Source of the DNA: Candidatus Bathyarchaeota archaeon
Lineage (GTDB): Archaea; Thermoproteota; Bathyarchaeia; TCS64
DNA length: 38,988 nt
Direction of reading: 5' to 3'
Assembly: GCA_018652685.1 (NCBI GenBank)
Contig: JABIBQ010000005.1
Location: 1-38,988 of the forward strand
Shown: one piece after another, positions 9,426-17,110 of the stretch
Layout: the number at the start of each line of letters is the position of its first letter
Position numbering within the stretch: the stretch's first letter is position 1
Notes under the pieces: generated by a model
Told to the model about the DNA's origin: nothing
Database searches by the model: none
What the model saw: only the letters and a program-made list of their open reading frames with translations
Program-made: the position numbers and the translations under genes

Positions 9426-10373
9426 CTAAGCACACGATCTCTTGATTATCTCGTTGTTTATACTGCCGTGGGTAAAGGTGGCGCCCGTCCCCGCGCACGT
9501 CAGTGATATGGCAGCGGGGGCGAACAGGGCCGGGTCTATCTTCGTGAAATCGAAGTCAACGGCCTTGTAAATCTCGTAGCTGGATTTACCATAGTCCTTG
9601 CAGTTAGTGCTCGGTGCCTTCTCCGCTATCTCCCTGAGGACGTCCTCTTCCTCGTCGACCACGTAGCTTGTGACCCCGCCGTAGGTCAAGGCGTCCTCCG
9701 CCCTGCCCATTGCGATGCCCTCGTCGGGGTGAACGGGCATGACGGGCGCGTAACCCGCCCCGTACTTGACCTTCTTCGGGTCTAGACCAAGGATATCCAG
9801 CCTGAAAAGCCCTGTCTCGACTATCCTACCAGAGATCTGGACCATTCCTGCCATGCTGGTGGTGGATGTCAGGACCATTGTGACGTTCTCTGGCTCAACG
9901 TTTGCCCTCTCGGCGATGTAGTAGGCCGCTGAGTCTGGCGGCATCTTCTCCGTCTCTAGGAGAAGGACCGCTACGTCCGCCTCGTCCCTGTACTCGATCT
10001 TCTTGAACACCGCTTTTGGCTTGTTCGCTAACGCCCTTGCCGGTCCGGAACCATCAGCCCGGTACCCCTCCGGCTTGATCTTCCATCCCGCTAGCTGTGC
10101 ACCGAATAGGGCTACTGCCGGGTGATCAGTTGAAACGACCACTGACGGTAGCTGTAACCCTCCATAATCAGCGTACTGCAACTCGGCTTTCCCTAATCCC
10201 CCCATTGCTATGCGGGTAACCATTAGCCCGGCGTCGTATCCACCGTGGGCCTCAACACCAGTATCGATTACTGTTGCCCCCGATGGGAGCTCCGTGACCC
10301 CGACCCGGTAGTACTCCGGGTTGTTGATGAGCTTCTTTGCCAGGCCGTCTGCGAGTTTATTGATACTCAACAT
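9426..10373 (-). CDS. mch: Methenyl-H4MPT cyclohydrolase
   Basis: Interconverts 5-formyl-H4MPT and methenyl-H4MPT in the cytoplasm, directly downstream of Ftr in the pathway. The 315-residue protein is full length. It has family blocks GVEAHGGYDAGLMVTRIAMG near residue 40, STDHPAVALFGAQLAGW near 80, and the C-terminal LTCAGTGATFTHG. It is the first gene of the operon that continues into fwdD, fwdB, fwdA, ftr and fwdC, so CO2 reduction to methenyl-H4MPT is encoded in one transcript. A TATA box 28-36 bases upstream of the ATG, with no Shine-Dalgarno sequence, suggests a leaderless message. Confidence 0.96.
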   Translation of the reverse strand: MLSINKLADGLAKKLINNPEYYRVGVTELPSGATVIDTGVEAHGGYDAGLMVTRIAMGGLGKAELQYADYGGLQLPSVVVSTDHPAVALFGAQLAGWKIKPEGYRADGSGPARALANKPKAVFKKIEYRDEADVAVLLLETEKMPPDSAAYYIAERANVEPENVTMVLTSTTSMAGMVQISGRIVETGLFRLDILGLDPKKVKYGAGYAPVMPVHPDEGIAMGRAEDALTYGGVTSYVVDEEEDVLREIAEKAPSTNCKDYGKSSYEIYKAVDFDFTKIDPALFAPAAISLTCAGTGATFTHGSINNEIIKRSCA

Positions 10374-10401
10374 TTTTAGAACAATCTGAATCTGTTTATG
10401 T

Positions 10402-10417
10402 TATCTATACCTTTTAC
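10402..10417 (-). promoter_or_regulatory. Promoter of the mch-fwd-ftr operon (BRE plus TATA box)
   Basis: On the minus strand the sequence reads CGTAAAAG followed by TATAGATA, matching an archaeal BRE and TATA box. The TATA element ends about 28 bases before the mch ATG at 10373. With the usual 22-27-base spacing, transcription would begin within a few bases of the ATG. No purine-rich ribosome site is present in that leader. The rest of the 10374-10546 gap shows no other gene. Confidence 0.6.
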
Positions 10418-10546
10418 GGTCGGTGTACAAAATGCAGGGCTGTTTTAGTCAACGTTGCCATTCTCTGGGGTGGGGCGCGGTACCTACTGGTGATTTTTCT
10501 GGAATATTTTTTTATTGCTATTAGGTAGGAAAGGATGACACTGATT

Positions 10547-10822
10547 TTACTTGTCTAGGTAGTCCACGACTAGTCCCTCCTGGGTGAGGGTGTACGTGGC
10601 TCCCTCCTCCTCAACACAGTAGCCATCCATGAGGACCCTGATATGCCAGCCCACGGTTTTCTCGTCTATCCCAGTGTCAGCTGATATTGATGAGAGTTCG
10701 TTGTTGCCGTCCTTTATCGACCTGAGTATCCCCCTGCGGGCTGGGTTGTTGATGGCCCTGAGGTACCTCCTGTGGCGGTCCCTGGTCTCCTCCATGGTGT
10801 CCCCGACTGTCTTGCTGGGCAT
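10547..10822 (-). CDS. Winged-helix (ArsR-like) transcriptional regulator
   Basis: A 91-residue single-domain DNA-binding protein. Residues 20-60 give a helix-turn-helix pattern: NPARRGILRSIKDG, then ELSSISADTGIDEKTVGWHI as turn and recognition helix. A beta-wing follows, ending VEEEGATYTLTQEGLVVDYL. No metal-binding cysteine pair and no second domain are seen, so the effector is not evident. It begins 29 bases after the pyruvate-kinase-C-like gene on the same strand and sits just upstream of the mch promoter, so regulation of the C1 operon is plausible but unproven. Confidence 0.75.
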   Translation of the reverse strand: MPSKTVGDTMEETRDRHRRYLRAINNPARRGILRSIKDGNNELSSISADTGIDEKTVGWHIRVLMDGYCVEEEGATYTLTQEGLVVDYLDK

Positions 10823-10851
10823 GGTTAAGGAAATGGCGGTGGGGATAAAAA

Positions 10852-11325
10852 TTAGATGAGGGGTGAGGCGATGATCTGTTTGATCGACAGATGTTTCACG
10901 GGGTCAGTTACCAGCTCAGCAGCCGGATGGACTGTGTCAATGACCAGTACGGTGTCCAGCTTCTTTCCGCCCGCGACGGCAATGAATTCGCCTTCCACTA
11001 GTCCCTTCTGCTTCGCGATAGCAGCAACTTCCAACGCGGCCTTGACTCCGAGTCCGAACATGAGGAGCGTCTCGTTCATCTCTCGATTGTCCTGAATCAC
11101 CAGGTCAGCCTCCTCGACGGCGGCCATCTTGAGCTTTTTCATCTTCTTCTTCACGTCGGCGCTGTAGGAGAACTCGGTGACGCTGATGACGTGCACTGCT
11201 TTACCCACTGCTTCCGCGACCTTCAGTGCTGATTTCCCTCCCCTGCTCGCCACGACTATCATTGATATGCCCCGTGCTTCCACGGCTTTCTTTAAACCCT
11301 CAGTTGTACCCTTTTCCGGAGTCAA
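10852..11325 (-). CDS. Pyruvate kinase C-terminal-domain-like protein
   Basis: A stand-alone 157-residue alpha/beta domain resembling the C-terminal (allosteric) domain of pyruvate kinase, as in a conserved family of short archaeal proteins. Typical stretches are MIVVASRGGKSALKVAEAVG near the start and FIAVAGGKKLDTVLVIDTVHP near residue 115. No barrel or catalytic pyruvate kinase domain is present, so it is not a glycolytic enzyme. The predicted start is TTG 11325. It is probably co-transcribed with the winged-helix gene that follows. The biochemical role of this family is not known to me. Confidence 0.7.
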   Translation of the reverse strand: MTPEKGTTEGLKKAVEARGISMIVVASRGGKSALKVAEAVGKAVHVISVTEFSYSADVKKKMKKLKMAAVEEADLVIQDNREMNETLLMFGLGVKAALEVAAIAKQKGLVEGEFIAVAGGKKLDTVLVIDTVHPAAELVTDPVKHLSIKQIIASPLI

Positions 11326-11487
11326 GAATCATCGGGTAACGATAACAGAAATTTGGCTTTAACATTTTCCTGTTGGGGGCTGTCTACTTGATCAGTCCTG
11401 CGCCGGTTGTTTCATTTATTGTTCAGTTTTCGCCCATGAAAATTAAATAAATGGGTATGCCAATGTTGTACATGGAAGTGGTCTGAA

Positions 11488-11916
11488 ATGAGCAAGGAAT
11501 ACAGTGAGTTCTGCACTCTGCCATGCAAGGTACTGATGAACAAGGCCCCGCCTATCGCACAGGCTAAAGAGAACTTGGTGGGCCTCACAAACAGGCTGCT
11601 TGATATTGATTACAAGGTCGTCGTGGTCTATGAGGACGGCGAGCCAATAGGGCTCGTCACATTAAAAGACATCATGAAGTGGCTTGTACGGTCCGAAGAC
11701 AAGGAAGGTATCCTCAAGGATCTAATCACCGTGCCGTTGATCATGGTCAGCCAAGATTCGCCGCTCGAAGACGCTTTGAATCTCATGGACAAATACGACA
11801 TTAAACACATCGGGGTTCACGAGGACAAGGTGCTGAAAGGGTTAGTGACGCAGAACAGCGTCAAGGAGATGTGCGAGTTGTACCCACATTACCTGAGGCA
11901 GTACATCGTTACCTGA
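11488..11916 (+). CDS. CBS-domain pair protein
   Basis: A 142-residue protein made only of two CBS domains. The first runs roughly residues 10-70, with VVVVYEDGEPIGLVTLKDIMK. The second runs roughly residues 75-135, with DALNLMDKYDIKHIGVHEDK followed by LKGLVTQNSV. Such pairs bind adenine nucleotides or related ligands and act as sensors or allosteric modules. Its partner is unknown. An AT-rich AAATTAAATAA stretch about 40 bases upstream may be its TATA box. Its TGA stop is one base from the stop of the convergent CitG-like gene. The 11326-11487 gap upstream is a divergent promoter region with no further gene visible. Confidence 0.8.
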   Translation: MSKEYSEFCTLPCKVLMNKAPPIAQAKENLVGLTNRLLDIDYKVVVVYEDGEPIGLVTLKDIMKWLVRSEDKEGILKDLITVPLIMVSQDSPLEDALNLMDKYDIKHIGVHEDKVLKGLVTQNSVKEMCELYPHYLRQYIVT

Positions 11917-11917
11917 T

Positions 11918-12865
11918 TCACGGTCTCCACCCGGTGAGCAGTATAAGGAACAGTGAGGCAGCCGTGAGATCAGCCGTTGTCCCGGGGTTCAACGAACCGT
12001 TTTCCTTTCTCAGTTCATCGTCAAGCTCCCAGATCATTGTCATGCCAATCTCCGTGGATGCTCCCCCTGCTTGAATGATCTCCTTGGCATTCACGCTCAC
12101 TGCTATTGCATCCTTCTTTCCTAACTTCCTCTGGATCAGTGAGTCTGGGTGTTCCGATAATATCTTGAGGAAAGTATCAACCGTTGCTTCGTTGATACTT
12201 GCTCCCGCATCAAGCCTCTTCCTGAGGAACGGGTACCCCTCTGTGAACGTGACGTTGAATCCCGTGGCCCACTCTTTGCAGATGGCGTCCCTCGCCTGAC
12301 ATTCCCTGAAGATGTCCAGCGGGGTCAACCCCTCAGCAAGTATCTTGTCGAGGGATGACGTGTCCTTAACATCAAGCTGATCCACAGCTCCAAGGTTCTC
12401 CTTCGACATCGCCTCGTCAATTGCCCTGTAGATGTTCACGGCGTCAATCGGGATCGCTCCGCTGATAACTTCGTTAAGGGCACCTCTCAGTTCTTCGAGG
12501 TCAACAACGCCCTCCTTCATCACGGATCCTGCCGCTGCTGCCAATGGGGAGAAGAGAAGGATGATTCCAAGGTGAACGTTACCACCGCTCTGCCAGTCCA
12601 TCATGTCTTTCGTTGAAGCGAGAATGCTTTCTCCCACACCCAACTCAGTCCATTCTCGGTCCTCGTTTCTAATTCTAAGACTCTTTTCAGCGAGTTCCCT
12701 CATTCTGGGATACAACGAAACGCTACCCGCAAGGAAATGCTCATATTTTGTATTGGGGCTGTCTCTCAACCTGTGAACATTTCCGGGCTTGGGGTAAGCA
12801 GAGACCTCCAGAAGGGCAGCGAGAGAGGTGCATTTTCCAACAATGTCTCCGGTCCTAGTGGTCAT
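11918..12865 (-). CDS. CitG/MdcB-family triphosphoribosyl-dephospho-CoA synthase-like protein
   Basis: Member of the triphosphoribosyl-dephospho-CoA synthase family by its opening AALLEVSAYPKPGNVHRLRD and a central GGNVHLGIILLFSPLAAAAG block. The C-terminal block is GGASTEIGMTMIWELDDEL. The classical enzyme makes the prosthetic-group precursor for citrate and malonate lyases, but neither lyase is present here. Members of this family occur in H4MPT gene clusters of bacterial methylotrophs, and the neighbours on the plus strand are methanopterin genes. A role in methanopterin or methanofuran biosynthesis is therefore more likely than citrate metabolism. It is 315 residues and starts at ATG 12865, opposite a shared promoter. 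Confidence 0.78.
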   Translation of the reverse strand: MTTRTGDIVGKCTSLAALLEVSAYPKPGNVHRLRDSPNTKYEHFLAGSVSLYPRMRELAEKSLRIRNEDREWTELGVGESILASTKDMMDWQSGGNVHLGIILLFSPLAAAAGSVMKEGVVDLEELRGALNEVISGAIPIDAVNIYRAIDEAMSKENLGAVDQLDVKDTSSLDKILAEGLTPLDIFRECQARDAICKEWATGFNVTFTEGYPFLRKRLDAGASINEATVDTFLKILSEHPDSLIQRKLGKKDAIAVSVNAKEIIQAGGASTEIGMTMIWELDDELRKENGSLNPGTTADLTAASLFLILLTGWRP

Positions 12866-12895
12866 CTCAGTTTCACTTTCCTCTTCGATAATTAT

Positions 12896-12903
12896 CTTAT
12901 AAG
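12896..12903. promoter_or_regulatory. Shared palindromic TATA element between divergent genes
   Basis: CTTATAAG is a perfect 8-base palindrome centred in the 62-base gap between the CitG-like gene (minus, ATG 12865) and the nucleotidyltransferase paralogue B (plus, ATG 12928). Its centre is about 28 bases from one start and 34 from the other, both suitable for archaeal TATA-directed, nearly leaderless transcription. No second obvious TATA box is present for either gene, so one element may serve both directions. Confidence 0.5.
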
Positions 12904-12927
12904 GTCGACAATTAACCGTATAACGTC

Positions 12928-13929
12928 ATGGGTCACTTGGGAGGGTACAACGAGGGTGACTATATCCAGACCACCAACGGGTTGTTCTTTGCAGTTAAAG
13001 GGAGCCTCCATCCTCCGGGTCTTGTGATCGGAATCCTTCGATACCTTCCTTACCCAAACGGGGACCGAGTTTTAGACGGAGCAAGGTACAAACGATTCTA
13101 TGATATCGGCTCCACGACTGATTATCTGAGAGAGAACCACCCTGAATACGTCAATTACATTCCTCGGATAGGAGTAGAGCTTCAATCCGTCCCAGTCAGC
13201 AAAATTACCAGATATTATGAACCCAGAGAACTGCTTGATGAGATACTATCTACCCCAGAGACAGAGACCGAGCGTATCCTTGCCGATTTCGTGAACGCTT
13301 TATCATGGAAAAGCGGGGCATCCAGCACTAGTTTTGGAGTATCCGGGTCATTATTGATAGGGCTCCAGAAAGAGGGCTCCGATATCGATATCAACGTTTA
13401 CGGGCAGGACGAGGCACGTCTGGTCTATGACTCGTTGAGTGAGTTAAGGAAGACCCTTGACTGGATCAAGCCACTTGAAGGAGAATTATTTGATTCTGTG
13501 TTGAAATCCCGCTGGGACGATACCGGGTTATCCCTCGACCTTTTTTCAAAGATAGAGTCATCGAAAGTGCTACACGGGACAGTTCAGGGTCGAGAGTACT
13601 TCATCAGGTTACTGATTGCAGATGACGACTATGTCTCGGAACCTATCAAGCGGGCTACCCTCAGGGCAAGGGTCTCTGATGCCTCGAAATCAATCTTCAA
13701 CCCATGTATCTACAGGGTAACGCAGATGTCGGGTGATACCGAGCACCAGGTCACTGAATTCAAAAGTTACAGGGGAAAGTTCACTGAGCAGGTTCACGAG
13801 AGCGACATGGTGGAGGCGCGAGGAACCATTGAAAAAGTTCAGGGAAAATCCGGCGTATACTACCGCCTGATGCTGGGAGGCAGCGGTGACTATCTCCTGC
13901 CCCTCGAATCCAAAGATACTTATTTGTAA
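12928..13929 (+). CDS. Predicted nucleotidyltransferase, paralogue B
   Basis: Paralogue of the gene at 2385-3395, with the same three-part organisation. The N-terminus has GDYIQTTNGLFFAVKGSLHPP, matching the FIQTVDDHLFCVVGYLHPP of copy A. A nucleotidyltransferase core follows, with GVSGSLLIGLQKEGSDIDI (Asp152-x-Asp154), and then a C-terminal beta-rich domain. It is 333 residues. It leads a plus-strand group that continues into DUF447, beta-RFAP synthase and the dihydropteroate-synthase-like gene, whereas copy A ends the mch-fwd operon. Both copies thus sit beside methanopterin functions. The transferred nucleotide and acceptor are unknown; nothing in the sequence indicates CCA addition or antibiotic modification. 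Confidence 0.72.
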   Translation: MGHLGGYNEGDYIQTTNGLFFAVKGSLHPPGLVIGILRYLPYPNGDRVLDGARYKRFYDIGSTTDYLRENHPEYVNYIPRIGVELQSVPVSKITRYYEPRELLDEILSTPETETERILADFVNALSWKSGASSTSFGVSGSLLIGLQKEGSDIDINVYGQDEARLVYDSLSELRKTLDWIKPLEGELFDSVLKSRWDDTGLSLDLFSKIESSKVLHGTVQGREYFIRLLIADDDYVSEPIKRATLRARVSDASKSIFNPCIYRVTQMSGDTEHQVTEFKSYRGKFTEQVHESDMVEARGTIEKVQGKSGVYYRLMLGGSGDYLLPLESKDTYL

Positions 13930-13966
13930 AACTTTGACGATTCATATCCACCCGCTGTTGATGTAG

Positions 13967-14602
13967 ATGAACGAGGCCCAAGTAATCGATTCATTAGAGA
14001 GGCTAGGTTTCCCCGAAAAGTGCATTGTCGAGACGATATTAATCACGAGGAACAAGGACGGGAGCTACAGTGCAGCCCCAATGGGAGTAACCCGAAACGG
14101 CTCAACCCTGATTGTGCGACCATTCAAGAGCACTCAGACATTCACGAACCTGTCCCATGGAGGATCAGCGTCCATCAACCTGAGCGACAACTCCCGTCTT
14201 TTCCTGGCAACCGCTTTCAAAGAGGACGTGGAGGAACAGCCCAGCGTTGATGAAAGTGGGCTGGAGGGAGCTGATGCTACTATTCAGACTGAAACCGGAG
14301 AGATGTTCAACAAATCCGAACTTCGCGCATCGTTCTCCCTCACACCGTGGGACATCAAGATTAAGTCGCCGCACCCTACCGTTTTCAGCAGGGGCAGGTC
14401 CGAGGCGATTGAAGCTATAATACACGCCACTAGAATCCAGGTATTCAACGAGGAAGGCCGAGACTCCGAGGTGCAGACATTGATAGGCAAGGTAAGGGAC
14501 AACATAGACGTGATTAAGAAGGTGTCCTCCGAGGGGTCACGAGAATATATTGTGGCCGAAAAGCTCCTGTCATTGATCAAGAAATGGGGCGTACCGATAT
14601 GA
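13967..14602 (+). CDS. DUF447 family protein (FMN-binding split-barrel fold)
   Basis: A 211-residue member of the DUF447 family, predicted to adopt the flavin-reductase-like split barrel. Recognisable segments are VETILITRNKDGSYSAAPMG near residue 20 and FTNLSHGGSASINLSDNSRL near 60. The middle block DIKIKSPHPTVFSRGRSEAI and the C-terminal helices are the usual second part. Genes of this family accompany methanopterin biosynthesis genes in both archaea and H4MPT-using bacteria. Here the stop codon overlaps the beta-RFAP synthase ATG as ATGA. The exact reaction is unknown; a flavin-dependent step in pterin or arylamine metabolism is inference. Confidence 0.78.
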   Translation: MNEAQVIDSLERLGFPEKCIVETILITRNKDGSYSAAPMGVTRNGSTLIVRPFKSTQTFTNLSHGGSASINLSDNSRLFLATAFKEDVEEQPSVDESGLEGADATIQTETGEMFNKSELRASFSLTPWDIKIKSPHPTVFSRGRSEAIEAIIHATRIQVFNEEGRDSEVQTLIGKVRDNIDVIKKVSSEGSREYIVAEKLLSLIKKWGVPI

Positions 14603-15549
14603 GGTTGAGAATCAGCACCCCATCCCGGCTCCATTTCGGCATTATTGACATGCGCGGAGACCTAGGGCGGCTACACGGGAGCGCGGGAGTCGCAATCAAG
14701 ACCCCGAGATTAACTCTACAGATAGAAGAAGCCGATGAAATCATCATCACAGGAACCAGGTCTGATAGGGCCCAACAGATCATCGAGCAGGTGCTAAGCG
14801 ACCACAAGGTGGAGGGCGGCGTACACCTCGACATCCAGAGTGATATCCCTGAACACATGGGATTCGGCTCAGGCACCCAGCTCACCATCGCCTTGGGGAT
14901 CGCTCTCAACAGAATCTTCGGCCTGGGAATGACGTACAAGAACATAGTCGTGGGGCAGGGAAGGAGCCGCAGGTCCGGGATAGGCACACACACCTTCCTA
15001 CACGGGGGCTTCATCGTAGACGGTGGACACGCCATTAATGCACCTGAAACTATCCCACCCCTCATCCACAGGAGCGACGTGCCTGATGACTGGCTATTCG
15101 TCGTGTGCACCCCTGATATCAACTCCGGGTTCAGCGGTGCGAAAGAAACAACCGCGTTCAAGAACCTTGAACCCCCGCCAGTGGAGATGATCGCAAAAGT
15201 TTCCCGGCTCGTGCTGATGCAGATGATCCCGTCCATCGTGGAGAGGGACATAACGCTGTTCGGCGACGCCATGACAAAACTGGACACGATATTCGGCGAT
15301 TACTGGGCTACCATGCAGGGCGGCACCTACTCGCACCCCCGCATCGAGGAATGCGTCAACCACCTGCTTCAGAACGGAGTCTACGGGGCCGGCCAGAGCT
15401 CATGGGGCCCCGCGCTGTATGGGCTCGTCGAGGGAAACTCCCAGGCAAGGGAACTGGCCGATGAAATGGATCAGTTCCTCAACGAAGGCCAAAACACAGG
15501 CGTCGTGTTCATCACGGGAGCCGACAACAAGGGCGCACAGATATACTGA
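14599..15549 (+). CDS. Beta-ribofuranosylaminobenzene 5'-phosphate synthase
   Basis: First committed enzyme of the arylamine half of methanopterin: it condenses 4-hydroxybenzoate or 4-aminobenzoate with PRPP, releasing CO2 (if pABA) and pyrophosphate. It has the GHMP-kinase-like fold typical of the family. The start is MRLRISTPSRLHFGIIDM, then IPEHMGFGSGTQLTIALG as the GHMP glycine/serine loop near residue 90, and SSWGPALYGLVEG near the C-terminus. I chose ATG 14599, overlapping the DUF447 stop, over an upstream in-frame codon at 14584 because the protein then begins as the family does. A GGGG lies 9 bases upstream. About 316 residues, full length. Confidence 0.92.
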   Translation: MRLRISTPSRLHFGIIDMRGDLGRLHGSAGVAIKTPRLTLQIEEADEIIITGTRSDRAQQIIEQVLSDHKVEGGVHLDIQSDIPEHMGFGSGTQLTIALGIALNRIFGLGMTYKNIVVGQGRSRRSGIGTHTFLHGGFIVDGGHAINAPETIPPLIHRSDVPDDWLFVVCTPDINSGFSGAKETTAFKNLEPPPVEMIAKVSRLVLMQMIPSIVERDITLFGDAMTKLDTIFGDYWATMQGGTYSHPRIEECVNHLLQNGVYGAGQSSWGPALYGLVEGNSQARELADEMDQFLNEGQNTGVVFITGADNKGAQIY

Positions 15550-15559
15550 AGGTGAATTG

Positions 15560-17110
15560 ATGAAGATACTTCTCGTGACTGGAAAGCTCGCGGCCGAGAC
15601 AATCAAGGAACAGACGAAGGACCTCAACCACGAGATTGACGTAATCTCACTGCCCGTCACCGTTGCCGCCTTCATAACCCCAGCGTACGCGGCCAAACAG
15701 CTGGCGAAGATGGAGTTAGCTGATTATGATATGATCCTCCTTCCCGGCATTGTCAACGGGGACGTATCGCTGGTTGAAGACGCAACCGGGATACCGACGT
15801 ACAAGAGCACGCTACACGCATCTGATTTACACTTGGTGCTCTCCATGGATATCGAGTTCAGCAAGACCATCCCCGCCTCGCTCCTGGTGAGGGACGCCCT
15901 CGTGGATCAAGCCGAGAACGAAGTAAAAGATGTCGAGAGTAACTGGAAGGACATCCTGTCCACCCACGGCGGCATGGTCATCGGGGGAAAACTGCCCGTA
16001 TCAAACGGGTTACCTATGCGCGTTCTAGCCGAGATCGTGAACGCGCCAAACTTATCACTTGATGACATCAGGTCGCGTGCTCTGTACTACGAGTCCCAAG
16101 GGGCCGACCTCATCGACATCGGGATGCTGGCGAGCAACCCAAAACCCGAGGCGATCCCCAAGATCATTGACACCATCAGGGAGACCGTGGACCTACCCGT
16201 GAGTATCGACTCACTCAACGTCGAGGAGATCAAGTCATCAATCGACGCTGGAATCGACCTGATCCTCAGTCTTGACGCCGGAAACCTAGATGATGTTGCC
16301 CCACACATCAACGCCGAGGTCGTTGTAATTCTCCCAACAAACATGAAAGAAGGGTACCTGCCAAAGACCGCAGAGAAAAGAGTTTCATTCATCTCAAAAA
16401 TCATCGACGACGCTCGCGACATCGGGGTCAACAACATCATCGCAGACCTAGTCGTTGAGCCCCTGCTGAGACCCGGTCTCCTTGAGGGCTTGAAATCTTA
16501 CGACCTGTTCCACCGGAGATACCCCGAGACCCTCCTCTTGTTCGGTATCGGTAACGCCGTCGAGCTCATCGATGCCGACAGCCCCGGAGTCATAGCTTCG
16601 TTATCCGCGCTAGCCCGTGAGGCAGGGTCAAACATGCTCCACATACCGGAGTACAGCGTCAAGGCGAGCGGGAGCGTGAGGCACGCACTACGCGCCTCGC
16701 GTATGATGTTCTTGTCCGAGAGACGCGGCACCGTGCTCAAGGACCTGGGCATGGACCTCCTTGAATTGAAGGAGAAACGTTGGTCCGAGCAAATGTATAA
16801 CCCGGACGAGGCCCTGGACGTCCTTCCGGGGATAGGTGAGACAGTTTACAAGCCCGATAAGACCGGCTGGTTCAACGTCCACGTCGACAGGGGCGAGAAC
16901 AAGATTGTGGCAGTTTTCTACCCAACTGGAGGTAAGGAGCCAAGCAAGGTCATCAAGGGGGACGACGCCCGGGTCGTGTACCAGACCATAATACGTGAGA
17001 AACTCATCACAAAGCTGGACCACGCCGCCTACCTAGGCAAGGAGCTTCAGAAGGCGACCATCGCCCTAAAACTGGGGCGGTCATACGTCCAGGACGAGCC
17101 GCTATTCTAG
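15560..17110 (+). CDS. Dihydropteroate synthase-related protein (methanopterin pathway)
   Basis: A 516-residue protein with an N-terminal Rossmann-like domain (MKILLVTGKLAAETIKEQ) and a central TIM barrel of the pterin-binding type. Barrel markers are GADLIDIGMLASNPKPEAIP and the following VDLPVSIDSLN. A C-terminal extension of about 130 residues follows. This is the long archaeal DHPS-related family distinct from folate DHPS. It is expected to join the pterin to the beta-RFA moiety, or to act next to that step, but the family assignment does not prove the reaction. ATG 15560 follows GGTGA 5 bases upstream and 10 bases after the RFAP synthase stop. The last 9 bases overlap the convergent CofE-like gene. 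Confidence 0.85.
   Translation: MKILLVTGKLAAETIKEQTKDLNHEIDVISLPVTVAAFITPAYAAKQLAKMELADYDMILLPGIVNGDVSLVEDATGIPTYKSTLHASDLHLVLSMDIEFSKTIPASLLVRDALVDQAENEVKDVESNWKDILSTHGGMVIGGKLPVSNGLPMRVLAEIVNAPNLSLDDIRSRALYYESQGADLIDIGMLASNPKPEAIPKIIDTIRETVDLPVSIDSLNVEEIKSSIDAGIDLILSLDAGNLDDVAPHINAEVVVILPTNMKEGYLPKTAEKRVSFISKIIDDARDIGVNNIIADLVVEPLLRPGLLEGLKSYDLFHRRYPETLLLFGIGNAVELIDADSPGVIASLSALAREAGSNMLHIPEYSVKASGSVRHALRASRMMFLSERRGTVLKDLGMDLLELKEKRWSEQMYNPDEALDVLPGIGETVYKPDKTGWFNVHVDRGENKIVAVFYPTGGKEPSKVIKGDDARVVYQTIIREKLITKLDHAAYLGKELQKATIALKLGRSYVQDEPLF

Noticed and set aside
1-10373. Methanogenesis gene cluster
   Set aside because: Fwd, Ftr, Mch and CdhDE are shared by non-methanogenic Wood-Ljungdahl archaea; no mcr, mtr or hdr genes are in the window.
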